This document shows, one piece after another, positions 35,684-44,209 of a stretch of 64,000 bases of DNA. Every line of letters starts with the position of its first letter. The first letter of the stretch is position 1. Where the stretch lies: contig NZ_CP102251.1 of assembly GCF_025145285.1 (NCBI RefSeq), positions 2,852,001-2,916,000 on the forward strand, written 5' to 3'. A program made the position numbers and the translations under genes. The stretch comes from Alistipes onderdonkii (GTDB taxonomy: Bacteria; Bacteroidota; Bacteroidia; Bacteroidales; Rikenellaceae). Below the pieces are notes generated by a model. The model was not told the DNA's origin, made no database searches, and worked only from the letters and a program-made list of their open reading frames with translations.

Positions 35684-37003
35684 ATGAAAACATCCGTTAA
35701 AGGCTTCATGTTTTATGTCGCCTTCGTCGCTTCGCTCGGCGGCCTTTTGTTCGGCTTCGACACGGCCGTGATCTCCGGTGCCGAAAAGGCGATCCAGGGG
35801 ATCTATGCGCTCTCGGACTTCGCGCACGGCTTCACGATCGCCACGGCGCTTATCGGCACCATCGTCGGCGCCCTGGTCTGCGGCGGCCCAGCCGAACGCT
35901 ACGGGCGCCTGCGCTCGCTGAAAGTGATCGCGTGGCTCTACCTGATCTCGGCCGTGGGCAGTGCCGTGATCGTCAACTGGTATTCGTTCATGTTCTTCCG
36001 CTTCCTGGGCGGGCTGGCCGTCGGCGCCTCGTCGGTCGTGGGGCCGATGTATATCGCCGAGATCTCCCCGTCGCACTGGCGCGGGCGTTTCGTGGCCTTC
36101 TTCCAGTTCAACATCGTGCTGGGCATCGTCATCGCCTACCTGACCAATTACTGGATCGTGGGGATTCCCCACGACTGGCAGTGGATGCTGGGCATCGAGG
36201 CCGTCCCGGCACTGGCCTTCGGCCTGTTGCTGATGACCGTGCCCGAAAGCCCCCGCTGGCTGCTTATCCGCAGCCGTGACGCCGAGGCGCGCCGTGTACT
36301 CGAACGCACCACGCGCGAGAATGTCGAAGCCGAAATGGCCGAGATCCGCGCCTCGCTCGCCGGGGCGGGCGATACGGGCGAGCGGCTTTTCCGGAAAAAA
36401 TATTTCATCCCCATCCTGCTGGCGTTCCTCATCTCGACGTTCAACCAGCTCACGGGGATCAACGCCATCCTCTACTATGCGCCGCGCCTGTTCGAGATGT
36501 CGGGCGTCTTCCGCGAGGGGGCGATGATGCAGTCGATCATGATCGGCATCACCAACCTCACGTTCACCATGCTGGGCATGTTCCTCATCGACAAGGTGGG
36601 GCGGAAGAAGCTCATCGGCGTAGGTGCCGTGGGGATGTTCGTCTCGTTGGTGCTCGTGGCGCGCGGGTTCTGGCTCGAACGCTTCGAAGGTTACTACATG
36701 CTTGTCTGCCTGATGGGCTACATCGCCTTTTTCGCCGTGTCGCTGGGCGCTACGATCTGGGTGGTCATTTCCGAGGTCTTTCCCAATTCGGTGCGTGCCA
36801 AGGGGCAGGTGCTGGGCAGCATGACCCACTGGGTGTGGTCGGCGCTGCTGTCGTGGTTCTTCCCCGTCTTCCTTTCGGTCGGCGGCACCTATATCTTCGG
36901 ATTTTTCGCGCTTATTGCCCTCGGCAGCCTTATCTTTGCGATAAAGCTCCCCGAGACCAAGGACAAATCGCTCGAACAGATACAGAAAGAACTGGTAAAA
37001 TAA
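35684..37003 (+). CDS. Sugar/proton symporter (MFS, XylE/AraE type)
   Basis: The 439-residue protein has twelve predicted membrane segments and the sugar-porter signatures GGLLFGFDTAVISGAEKAI, ERYGRLRSLK, PESPRWLLIRSRDAEARRVLE, NQLTGINAILYYAPRLFEMSG and VFPNSVRAKGQ. It lies in the inner membrane and imports pentose or hexose with protons. The gene sits 43 nt after the glycyl-radical enzyme and 12 nt before the first arabinofuranosidase, which points to uptake of L-arabinose. The exact sugar cannot be settled from sequence alone. Confidence 0.92.
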   Translation: MKTSVKGFMFYVAFVASLGGLLFGFDTAVISGAEKAIQGIYALSDFAHGFTIATALIGTIVGALVCGGPAERYGRLRSLKVIAWLYLISAVGSAVIVNWYSFMFFRFLGGLAVGASSVVGPMYIAEISPSHWRGRFVAFFQFNIVLGIVIAYLTNYWIVGIPHDWQWMLGIEAVPALAFGLLLMTVPESPRWLLIRSRDAEARRVLERTTRENVEAEMAEIRASLAGAGDTGERLFRKKYFIPILLAFLISTFNQLTGINAILYYAPRLFEMSGVFREGAMMQSIMIGITNLTFTMLGMFLIDKVGRKKLIGVGAVGMFVSLVLVARGFWLERFEGYYMLVCLMGYIAFFAVSLGATIWVVISEVFPNSVRAKGQVLGSMTHWVWSALLSWFFPVFLSVGGTYIFGFFALIALGSLIFAIKLPETKDKSLEQIQKELVK

Positions 37004-37015
37004 AAACCCGGACAT

Positions 37016-39451
37016 ATGAACCGTTTCCTGAAAAAAATTCCCCTTGCGGCCTTGTGTGCCGCCATGGCCGCCGCCTGTGCGGGCGGCGCAACGGACGCCA
37101 CGATCACGGTCGATGCGTCGAAAGTCGAGGGCAGCGTCACCCCCTGGCTTTACGGGGCCTGCATCGAAGACGTCAACCACGAGATTTACGGAGGCCTTTA
37201 CGACCAGCGGATCTTCGGCGAGAGTTTCGAGGAGCCCGTGCCCAACCCCCTTTTCGATGACTGCTCGGCCTACGAAGGGGAGTGGCAGGTTGTCGGCGAC
37301 GAGCTGCTCTGTGCCGCTCATGCGGGCGCCAAGCTGGTCTATGACCCGCTGGAGATGGCTGCGGGCGAGGTCGAGACCGAACTGAAATTCACCCGCGGCG
37401 GCGGTGGCGACAATGCCGGCCTGCTGGCCGGGGTTTCGGAGCCGGGCAACGGCGCCGACAATTTCCACGGCTACGAGATAAGCCTTGCGGCCGACGGCCG
37501 TAAGGTCGTGCTGGGCAAGCATAAGAACAATTTCACGCCGATCGCCGATGCTGCCGTGTCGTGCGACCCCGCACAATGGAACAGGCTGGGATTCAAGACC
37601 GACGGCCGCACGTTGCAGGTTTTCCTGAACGGGGCTTGCGTGCTCCGTGCCGAGGACGACGATCCCGTGCTGGCCAGGGGCAGGGTCGCCCTGCGTACGT
37701 GGAATTCCGAGGCACGGTTCCGCAACGTGAAGGTTACGGCCGACGGTGCGTCGCGCAAACTCGTGTTCCGCACGACGCCGGCCGTGCAGGTCAGCCGGCA
37801 GTGGGACGCCTTTTCGACGGGCGGTGCCGTGGCTGCCTACCGCCACGAGGCGGGGGACGCCTATAACGGCGCATGCTCGCAGAGCGTGGAATTCGTCTCC
37901 GGGACGGGAACCGTCGGCATCGCCAATGCCGGACTGAACCGCTGGGGCATTGCCGTGCGCAAGGGGCAGACGTTCGAAGGGCGCCTCTACCTGCGCGGGT
38001 CGGGCGATGTGGTCGTGGCGTTGCAGAGTGCCGACGGCACGAAGGAATATGCCTCGCAGCGTATCACGGGCATCGGTGCGGCCTGGAAGAAATTTCCGTT
38101 CGAACTGACTGCCGCCGCAGCGGACGGGGATGCCCGCTTCGCCCTCTACCTCGACCGCCCCGGCAGGGTGCAGGCCGATCAGGTGACGCTGATGTCCACG
38201 GGCGAAGACCGCTTCCGCAGCCTGCCGCTGCGGGGTGACATCGGGCAGGCGATGGTCGACCAGGGGCTGACCTTCCTGCGTTACGGCGGTACGATGATCA
38301 ACATTTCCGGTTACCGCTTCAAGAAGATGATCGGCGACCGTGACAAGCGGCCGCCCTACCACGGGCACTGGTACCGCTGGTCGACCAACGGCTTCGGCAT
38401 CGAGGATTTCCTGCAATTCTGCGAGAAGGCGGGCTTCACGGCGGCCTTTGCGGTCAATATCGAAGAGACGCCCCAGGATATGGCCGACATGATCGAGTAC
38501 CTGAACGGCCCGGTGACGTCGGAGTGGGGGCGCCGGCGTGCCGAGAACGGCCACCCCGAGCCTTACGGCGTGAAATATATCGGCATCGGCAACGAGGAGG
38601 TGCTCTTCAACGGCGACCGTGCCGACGAATACGACCACTATGTCGAGCGCTTCAACCTGCTGCACGACGCCATCAAGGGTAAAGACCCGTCGGTGAAACT
38701 GATCTCCACGGCGTGGTGGCGTGCCGATTCGCCGAGCATGGAACGGACGTTCCGTGCCCTGGACGGCAAAGCCGACTATTGGGACTACCATCCGTGGGCC
38801 GACCAGCTCGCCAGCGGCCGGGAGGTCGAGGCCGAACTGCGCCGTATGCGCGAGCTGTTCCTCAGGTGGAACCCCTCCACCACGATGAAATGCGCCATCT
38901 TCGAGGAGAACGGCAACCGCCACGACATGCAGCGCGTGCTGGGACACGTCACGCTTCAGAACGCCGTGCGCCGCATGGGCGACTTCGTGCTGACCTCCTG
39001 CGCGGCCAATGCCCTGCAACCCTACCGGCAAAACGACAACGGCTGGGATCAGGGGCAGGTTTTCTTCACCCCGTCCCAGGTGTGGGGGATGCCCCCCTAT
39101 TATGCGCAGCAGATGGCTGCGGCACACCACCGTCCCCTGACGGTCGGCTGCGGGGTCGAGGGCGCCGACGGGGTGCTCGACGTGACGGCAACCCGCAGCC
39201 GCGAGGCGGGGAGCGTCGTGCTCCATATCGCCAATACGGGTGCCGAGCCGCTGCGTGTGGGCCTGCGTGTGGACGGGATGGGGAAGGTTTCCCAAGCCCG
39301 CATGGTTTCGCTCTCGGGCGACCTCGACGCGGTGAACACCCCCGAAGAGCCGCGCCGCATCGCCCCCGTCGGGCGGGAACTGCCGGCCCGGGCTGCGCAG
39401 ACTGTCGACATAGCGCCCTATTCCTATACGATCGTGGTGCTGGATGAATAA
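37016..39451 (+). CDS. GH51 alpha-L-arabinofuranosidase lipoprotein with inserted laminin-G-like domain
   Basis: The 811-residue protein has a signal with lipobox AAAC (Cys21). The GH51 domain begins TVDASKVEGSVTPWLYGACIEDVNHEIYGGLYDQRIFGE. Inserted at about residues 80-400 are one or two beta-sandwich domains, a concanavalin/laminin-G-like region (VVGDELLCAAHAGAKLVYDPLEM to NVKVTADG) and a second, CBM-like part. The catalytic domain then resumes with FLRYGGTMINISGYRFKKM. The acid/base Glu is in YIGIGNEEV and the nucleophile in CAIFEENG. It hydrolyses terminal arabinofuranosyl groups from arabinan or arabinoxylan, probably on the cell surface. Its stop overlaps the upstream candidate start of the next gene. 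Confidence 0.9.
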   Translation: MNRFLKKIPLAALCAAMAAACAGGATDATITVDASKVEGSVTPWLYGACIEDVNHEIYGGLYDQRIFGESFEEPVPNPLFDDCSAYEGEWQVVGDELLCAAHAGAKLVYDPLEMAAGEVETELKFTRGGGGDNAGLLAGVSEPGNGADNFHGYEISLAADGRKVVLGKHKNNFTPIADAAVSCDPAQWNRLGFKTDGRTLQVFLNGACVLRAEDDDPVLARGRVALRTWNSEARFRNVKVTADGASRKLVFRTTPAVQVSRQWDAFSTGGAVAAYRHEAGDAYNGACSQSVEFVSGTGTVGIANAGLNRWGIAVRKGQTFEGRLYLRGSGDVVVALQSADGTKEYASQRITGIGAAWKKFPFELTAAAADGDARFALYLDRPGRVQADQVTLMSTGEDRFRSLPLRGDIGQAMVDQGLTFLRYGGTMINISGYRFKKMIGDRDKRPPYHGHWYRWSTNGFGIEDFLQFCEKAGFTAAFAVNIEETPQDMADMIEYLNGPVTSEWGRRRAENGHPEPYGVKYIGIGNEEVLFNGDRADEYDHYVERFNLLHDAIKGKDPSVKLISTAWWRADSPSMERTFRALDGKADYWDYHPWADQLASGREVEAELRRMRELFLRWNPSTTMKCAIFEENGNRHDMQRVLGHVTLQNAVRRMGDFVLTSCAANALQPYRQNDNGWDQGQVFFTPSQVWGMPPYYAQQMAAAHHRPLTVGCGVEGADGVLDVTATRSREAGSVVLHIANTGAEPLRVGLRVDGMGKVSQARMVSLSGDLDAVNTPEEPRRIAPVGRELPARAAQTVDIAPYSYTIVVLDE

Positions 39452-39470
39452 CCCTGAAAAACCGAAGACT

Positions 39471-41012
39471 ATGAATCTGAAAAGAACCATGCTGGCGGCG
39501 CTCGTGGCCGCCGTGCTGATCCCCGGCGGGCTTTGGGCGCGCGGGAAAACGGGCAATGCCCGAATCAAGGTCGACATCGAACGCCAAAAGGGCGAAATCG
39601 ACCGGAATATCTACGGCAACTTCGTCGAGCACCTCGGCCGCTGCATCTACGGCGGGCTTTACGAGCCCGGATCGCCCCTTTCGGACGAGAAGGGCTACCG
39701 CCGGGACGTGCTCGAAGCGACGCGGGCGCTTCGCACATCGCTGGTGCGCTGGCCGGGCGGCAACTTCGTCTCGGGCTACCACTGGGAGGACGGCATCGGC
39801 CCGCAGGCCGGGCGCCCGACGCGCATCGACCTGGCATGGGGCTTCCGCGAGAGCAACGCGTTCGGCACCGATGAGTTCGTCGAGTGGTGCCGCCGTGCCG
39901 ACACCGAGCCCTATTTCTGCGTGAACCTCGGCACGGGGACGATGGACGAAGCCCGCAACTGGGTCGAGTACTGCAATGTCGAGAAAGGCACCTACTGGTC
40001 CGACCTGCGCCGCCGTAACGGCTACGAGAAACCCCACAAGGTGAAATACTGGGCCCTGGGCAACGAGATGGACGGCCAGTGGCAGATGGGGCACAAGAAC
40101 GCCGAGGATTACGGCAAGTTCGCCCTCGAGACGGCCAAACTGATGAAGTGGATCGACCGGGACATCAAACTTGTCGTGGCCGGGTCGAGCGACTACAACG
40201 GCAACTGGATCGACTGGAACCGTACCGTGCTGGAGTACCTGAAGAATCACGCCGACTACATCGCCCTGCACAACTACGTCGAGAACCGGAGCAACGATTA
40301 TTACAAGTTCATGGCCACGACGCGCTTCGCCGAGAAGGCTATCCGCATCACCGAGGGGCTGATCGCCGAGGCGATGACCAAGGCCGAACGCAAGGATCCG
40401 ATCTACATCGCCTTCGACGAGTACAACGTATGGTACCGCGCCAAGGGCGAGGAGGGCAACGAGGAGGTCTACAACCTCGAAGATGCGCTGGTGGTATCGA
40501 CTTTCCTCAACATCTTCGTCCGCAACGCCCATGTGGTCAAGATGGCCAACATGGCGCAGCTGGTCAACGTCATCGCCCCGATCTTCTCCACCAAGGATGG
40601 TTCGTGGTACCAGACGATCTTCTACCCGTTGCAGCTCTTCGCCACGCATTGCCACGGCACGTCTCTCGACACCTTCGTCGACTGCGACACCTATGCGCTG
40701 GGCAGGGAGCGGATCCCTTACCTCGACGTATCGGCGGCCTATGACAACGAGGCCGGCGAAGTGATCGTGAACGTCACCAACCGCCACCGGGAGCAGGCCA
40801 TCACGACCGACATCCTCTGCCAGACAGGACGTTTCGACGGCAAGGCGACGGTATACGAGGTCAACGGCCCCGACATCAAGGCCGAGAACTCGATGACCCG
40901 TCAGGCCGTGAAAACCGTGACCAAAGAGGCGCAGGCGCGGGGCGACCGGTTCACCTATGCCTTCCCGGCGCACTCGTTCACGCTGATCCGCATCCCCGTC
41001 GTAACCGACTGA
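39471..41012 (+). CDS. GH51 alpha-L-arabinofuranosidase, secreted
   Basis: From ATG 39471 the protein has 513 residues with a signal peptide (MLAALVAAVLIPGGLWARG); the earlier ATG at 39444 inside the preceding stop region would add nine residues before it. The sequence NFVEHLGRCIYGGLYEP, RWPGGNFVSGYHWEDGIG and KYWALGNEMDG (acid/base Glu) with IAFDEYNVWY (nucleophile Glu) is a full-length GH51 enzyme of the AbfA type. It differs from its neighbour in lacking inserted domains, so the two likely attack polymer and oligosaccharide respectively in one chain of degradation. Confidence 0.92.
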   Translation: MNLKRTMLAALVAAVLIPGGLWARGKTGNARIKVDIERQKGEIDRNIYGNFVEHLGRCIYGGLYEPGSPLSDEKGYRRDVLEATRALRTSLVRWPGGNFVSGYHWEDGIGPQAGRPTRIDLAWGFRESNAFGTDEFVEWCRRADTEPYFCVNLGTGTMDEARNWVEYCNVEKGTYWSDLRRRNGYEKPHKVKYWALGNEMDGQWQMGHKNAEDYGKFALETAKLMKWIDRDIKLVVAGSSDYNGNWIDWNRTVLEYLKNHADYIALHNYVENRSNDYYKFMATTRFAEKAIRITEGLIAEAMTKAERKDPIYIAFDEYNVWYRAKGEEGNEEVYNLEDALVVSTFLNIFVRNAHVVKMANMAQLVNVIAPIFSTKDGSWYQTIFYPLQLFATHCHGTSLDTFVDCDTYALGRERIPYLDVSAAYDNEAGEVIVNVTNRHREQAITTDILCQTGRFDGKATVYEVNGPDIKAENSMTRQAVKTVTKEAQARGDRFTYAFPAHSFTLIRIPVVTD

Positions 41013-41074
41013 CAGCACCCTGCCCGGCGGCAGGCGCCGTCGGCCCCGGGCGGGGGCTCCCGAACCCGAATAAA

Positions 41075-42202
41075 ATGAAACAGAACTTATTAATCGTATT
41101 TTTTATGGCAGGAATGCTTTCCGGATGCGGCTCCGCGCGGCATTCGCAGGTCTCGCGTGCCGCCTTCCGCTCCACGGTGGACGGCAAGGCGACCGACCTT
41201 TACACGTTGAGGAATGCCCGCGGGCTGGAGATGACGGTGACCAATTTCGGCGGCCGCGTCGTCGAATTATGGGTGCCCGACCGCGACGGCAATTTCGCGG
41301 ACATCGTGCTGGGGCACGACAATCTCGGCGCTTACGTCGATCAAACCGGAGAGCGGTTCCTCGGCGCCACCATCGGCCGTTACGGCAATCGTATCGCCGC
41401 AGGGCGCTTTACGCTCGACGGGAAGGAGTATACGCTGCCCCTGAACGACGGCCCCAACAGCCTGCACGGCGGTGCCAAGGGCTTCGACATGGTTGTGTGG
41501 GATGTCGTCGAGGTGACGCCGCAGAAGATCGTATTGGCCTGCCTCTCGCCCGACGGCGATCAGGGATACCCCGGGAACCTGAAGGTTACGATGACCTACG
41601 AGCTGACCGACGACAATAGCTTCGTCGTCACACACGAGGCCACGACCGACCGCCGTACGGTCGTCAACCTCACGCACCACTCGTTCTTCAACCTGCACGG
41701 GGCGGGCGGGCCGCCGATCAACGACCATGAACTGATGATCGCAGCCGATTTCTTCACGCCCGTCGATTCGACGCTCATCCCCACCGGCCGCCTGATGCCC
41801 GTCGAAGGCACGCCTATGGATTTCCGCCGTCCGGCACCGATCGGGTCGCGCCTCGATGCCGATTTCGAACAGCTCCGCCACGGCCACGGCTACGACCACA
41901 ATTGGGTGCTGTCGCGCAGGAGCGCCCATGACCTGGAGCTGGCGGCTACGGTCTATGAACCCGCTGCGGGGCGTTATATGGAGGTTTGGACGACCGAACC
42001 GGGCATTCAGTTCTACGGCGGTAATTTCTTCGACGGCTCCCTGGTCGGCAAGGGCGGCAAATCCTACGGCCGCCGCGCTTCGCTGGCGCTCGAGACCCAG
42101 CACTTCCCCGACAGCCCCAACCATCCCGGCTTCCCCTCGACGGTGCTCGGCCCCGGCCAGCGCTACCACCATGTCTGTGTCTACAAGTTCAGTACCCGGT
42201 AG
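41075..42202 (+). CDS. Aldose 1-epimerase, lipoprotein
   Basis: The 375-residue protein starts with a lipoprotein signal (VFFMAGMLSGCGSARHS, Cys18). The galactose mutarotase fold follows, recognised from VTNFGGRVVELWVPDRDGN, GATIGRYGNRIAAGRFTLDG, LNDGPNSLHGGAKGFD and LTHHSFFNLHG with the catalytic His, and the acidic residue in SLALETQHFPDSPNHPGFPST. It interconverts alpha and beta anomers, here perhaps of L-arabinose released by the two GH51 enzymes, before uptake. It is the last gene of the operon; a terminator follows. Confidence 0.93.
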   Translation: MKQNLLIVFFMAGMLSGCGSARHSQVSRAAFRSTVDGKATDLYTLRNARGLEMTVTNFGGRVVELWVPDRDGNFADIVLGHDNLGAYVDQTGERFLGATIGRYGNRIAAGRFTLDGKEYTLPLNDGPNSLHGGAKGFDMVVWDVVEVTPQKIVLACLSPDGDQGYPGNLKVTMTYELTDDNSFVVTHEATTDRRTVVNLTHHSFFNLHGAGGPPINDHELMIAADFFTPVDSTLIPTGRLMPVEGTPMDFRRPAPIGSRLDADFEQLRHGHGYDHNWVLSRRSAHDLELAATVYEPAAGRYMEVWTTEPGIQFYGGNFFDGSLVGKGGKSYGRRASLALETQHFPDSPNHPGFPSTVLGPGQRYHHVCVYKFSTR

Positions 42203-42222
42203 GTATATCCCGATCGCTGAAA

Positions 42223-42258
42223 CACCCGGGTTCGTCTTGCGGGCCCGGGTGGCTTTTT
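42223..42258 (+). terminator. Rho-independent terminator of arabinose operon
   Basis: Stem CACCCGGG/CCCGGGTG (42223-42230, 42244-42251) followed by GCTTTTT, 20 bp after the epimerase stop. Confidence 0.85.
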
Positions 42259-42390
42259 ACATGGACGAGCAGGTTGCCGTCTAAATGGTAGACATATTTG
42301 TACAGTCTGTCGCCGTGTACCGCTCGAAGCTCCGCATGTTCCCGTTCAGGCCGTGATTCAGGTCGCGTTCGACCCGGGCGGGTATAATAG
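42255..42390 (-). pseudogene. Degenerate RHS/YD-repeat scrap
   Basis: Minus-strand translation gives ERDLNHGLNGNMRSFERY in one frame and RLYKYVYHLDGNLLVHVK in the next. These match YDLNGNIRSFERY and KYKYLLDGNQLVRVK of the RHS gene at 43060-43190 after one frameshift. It is a short decayed duplicate of the RHS array beyond the end of the larger pseudogene, with no start or stop of its own. Confidence 0.6.
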
Positions 42391-42425
42391 AACCGCTCCG
42401 GAGGCTGTGAAAGTATCCGGAGCTG

Positions 42426-44205
42426 TTAAGTATACGGACTGACCGGAAAATATTTTTCTGCGAGCGGGTCTATCGAGTTGAACCGTGCGTTCATACCCTG
42501 CAATCTGGCCTGCGAGTCGTATAGGTCGACGCAGAACCTGGACAGGAATTCTTTTCCGTTGTATCGGAACGTGTTACCGTCCGACGTTGCCAAAGAACTG
42601 TTTTTATGCTGCATGCCGTATGGCATGTAGTCGTATTCAGCAGTAACGACCCCGTTCTGGTTTACGATCGCCCTCACGCTCCCCAGATGGTCGTTCAGGA
42701 AATAGCGGGTATCGTATTCTTCACCCAGTCAGCCAATGCGTCCCATGGCAAAGGGAGCGCTCTCGAATGCGGGCTTTGCCGAGTCTAAGCTGTAACGGAC
42801 GCTTCCGATATACAAGTATCCGTTACCCCGGACGTCAGTCGAGGCGACCTTCTCGCCATTCCAAAGATAACAATAATTTGCTAAAAACAGTTTTCCCGCC
42901 TGCGAATGCAGCTCCGCAGGTGCGATTTTTTGCGGCAGGTTGAGGAAATCGTATGAGATTTTCAGTTGATTCTGACCGTCATATACCAGATTTCCCATCG
43001 CGTCGTATTCGAAGGGATTGTCTGCCTCCTCAATGCCGAAGGCTACCTTTCCCTCCGAGTCTTTTGTGCCGGGATAGTGTTTTACACGGACGAGTTGGTT
43101 GCCGTCGAGGAGGTATTTATACTTGAGAATTTCATCGCCGTTGTAGCGTTCGAAACTCCGTATGTTCCCGTTCAGGTCGTATTCCATCCTGCGCTCGGTA
43201 AAGGTGTTGTCCCTGAGCGGGGAAAATCCGGGAAAATTTTCGGACGGTTCGCGTTTATACAACTCGGCATCGGTCAGGCGCCCCAGCATGTCGTACGAAT
43301 AAGCATAGGTGTTATCCCCCATGACGTCACGTCCCCGGTTCCAGGATATTTCCGCGATATTTCCCGAATACAGGGGTTTGGCGGCCTGCGGTTTGAAATA
43401 ATTGAGTTGTTCGGTGAAGATAATATTGTGAATCCAGAGCGTATCCCCGGTTTGCAGGTTTACCGATGGGGCTTTGATTCTGTGCGTGATTCCCGAGAGC
43501 CAGCCCTGGATGTTGTATTTGTGTTCGGTCTCCAAGCCGTTTCCGGCGGTTTTTGTTTGCAGGCGTCCCAACTCGTCGTATGCGGACGCAACGTCGGCGC
43601 AGACCTTGCCGTTTATGGAAACTACCTCGCGCAGTTGTCTGCCCCGCCCGTCGTAGGTGTAGGCATAACGGAGATTCAGAGGTTCGCCTTCGGAAATATT
43701 ATGTTGCTCGTCGCGGATCAGGATATTTCCCGAATAGTCGTATTTGTAGCTGATGCGCAAACCGTAACCGAGCGGGGTGGTTTCGACCGACTGGATTACC
43801 CGGTTGCGGGCATCGTAGTAGAATGTCCGGCGTGCGGACAGGGGGGCTTTCCTGGCCGGGGAGAATACGGATTTGTCGAATGTTTCGAAAATCTCCTCAT
43901 GCGTTTTCAGCCCGCGGACGTTTGTACTGCGGATGGTTTCGTCGGTCACCTCGGCGACGGGAAGGAACGCATGTGTGCCGAATGCCGGAGAATCCAGCCG
44001 GTATTCGTCGTAAATATAACGCTCGGTATCGTGCGGTTCGGTGACGCCGAAAGCGAGGTTTGTGACGGCCGGATCATATGTTACGGGGCGGTAAGGCTCT
44101 TCGGGGTTGACCGGGAGGAGCGGGTCTTCGGGATCGACAGGGAGTACCGGATCTATGGGAACAGGGTCGGGGGTGACTGGGTCTGGCGGGCCTTCAGGAT
44201 CCGAA
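42426..44205 (-). pseudogene. RHS-repeat protein fragment with in-frame stop
   Basis: The minus-strand frame runs from a proline/aspartate linker (PDPVTPDPVPIDPVLPVDPE, bases about 44,100-44,200) through RHS/YD repeats (YYDARNRVIQSVE, YDYSGNILIRDEQ, YDMLGRLTDAELY, YDLNGNIRSFERYNGDE) into the RHS core (NDHLGSVRAIVNQNGVVTAEYDYMPYGM, YNGKEFLSRF, DPLAEKYFPVSPY). Two defects are visible. A TGA at 42729-42731 breaks the frame, with the same frame continuing for 17 codons to the next segment. The core ends at SPYT-stop, without the YAYCANNP segment and toxin tail. The N-terminal region is also missing because the fragment meets the opposite-strand RHS gene head-to-head near 44,205. Confidence 0.85.
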
Positions 44206-44209
44206 GGGG

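Noticed and set aside
35669..39577. 1,302-codon open frame on the minus strand
   Set aside because: It is antisense to the symporter and the GH51 gene, both of which show clear family motifs; long antisense frames are common at this GC content.
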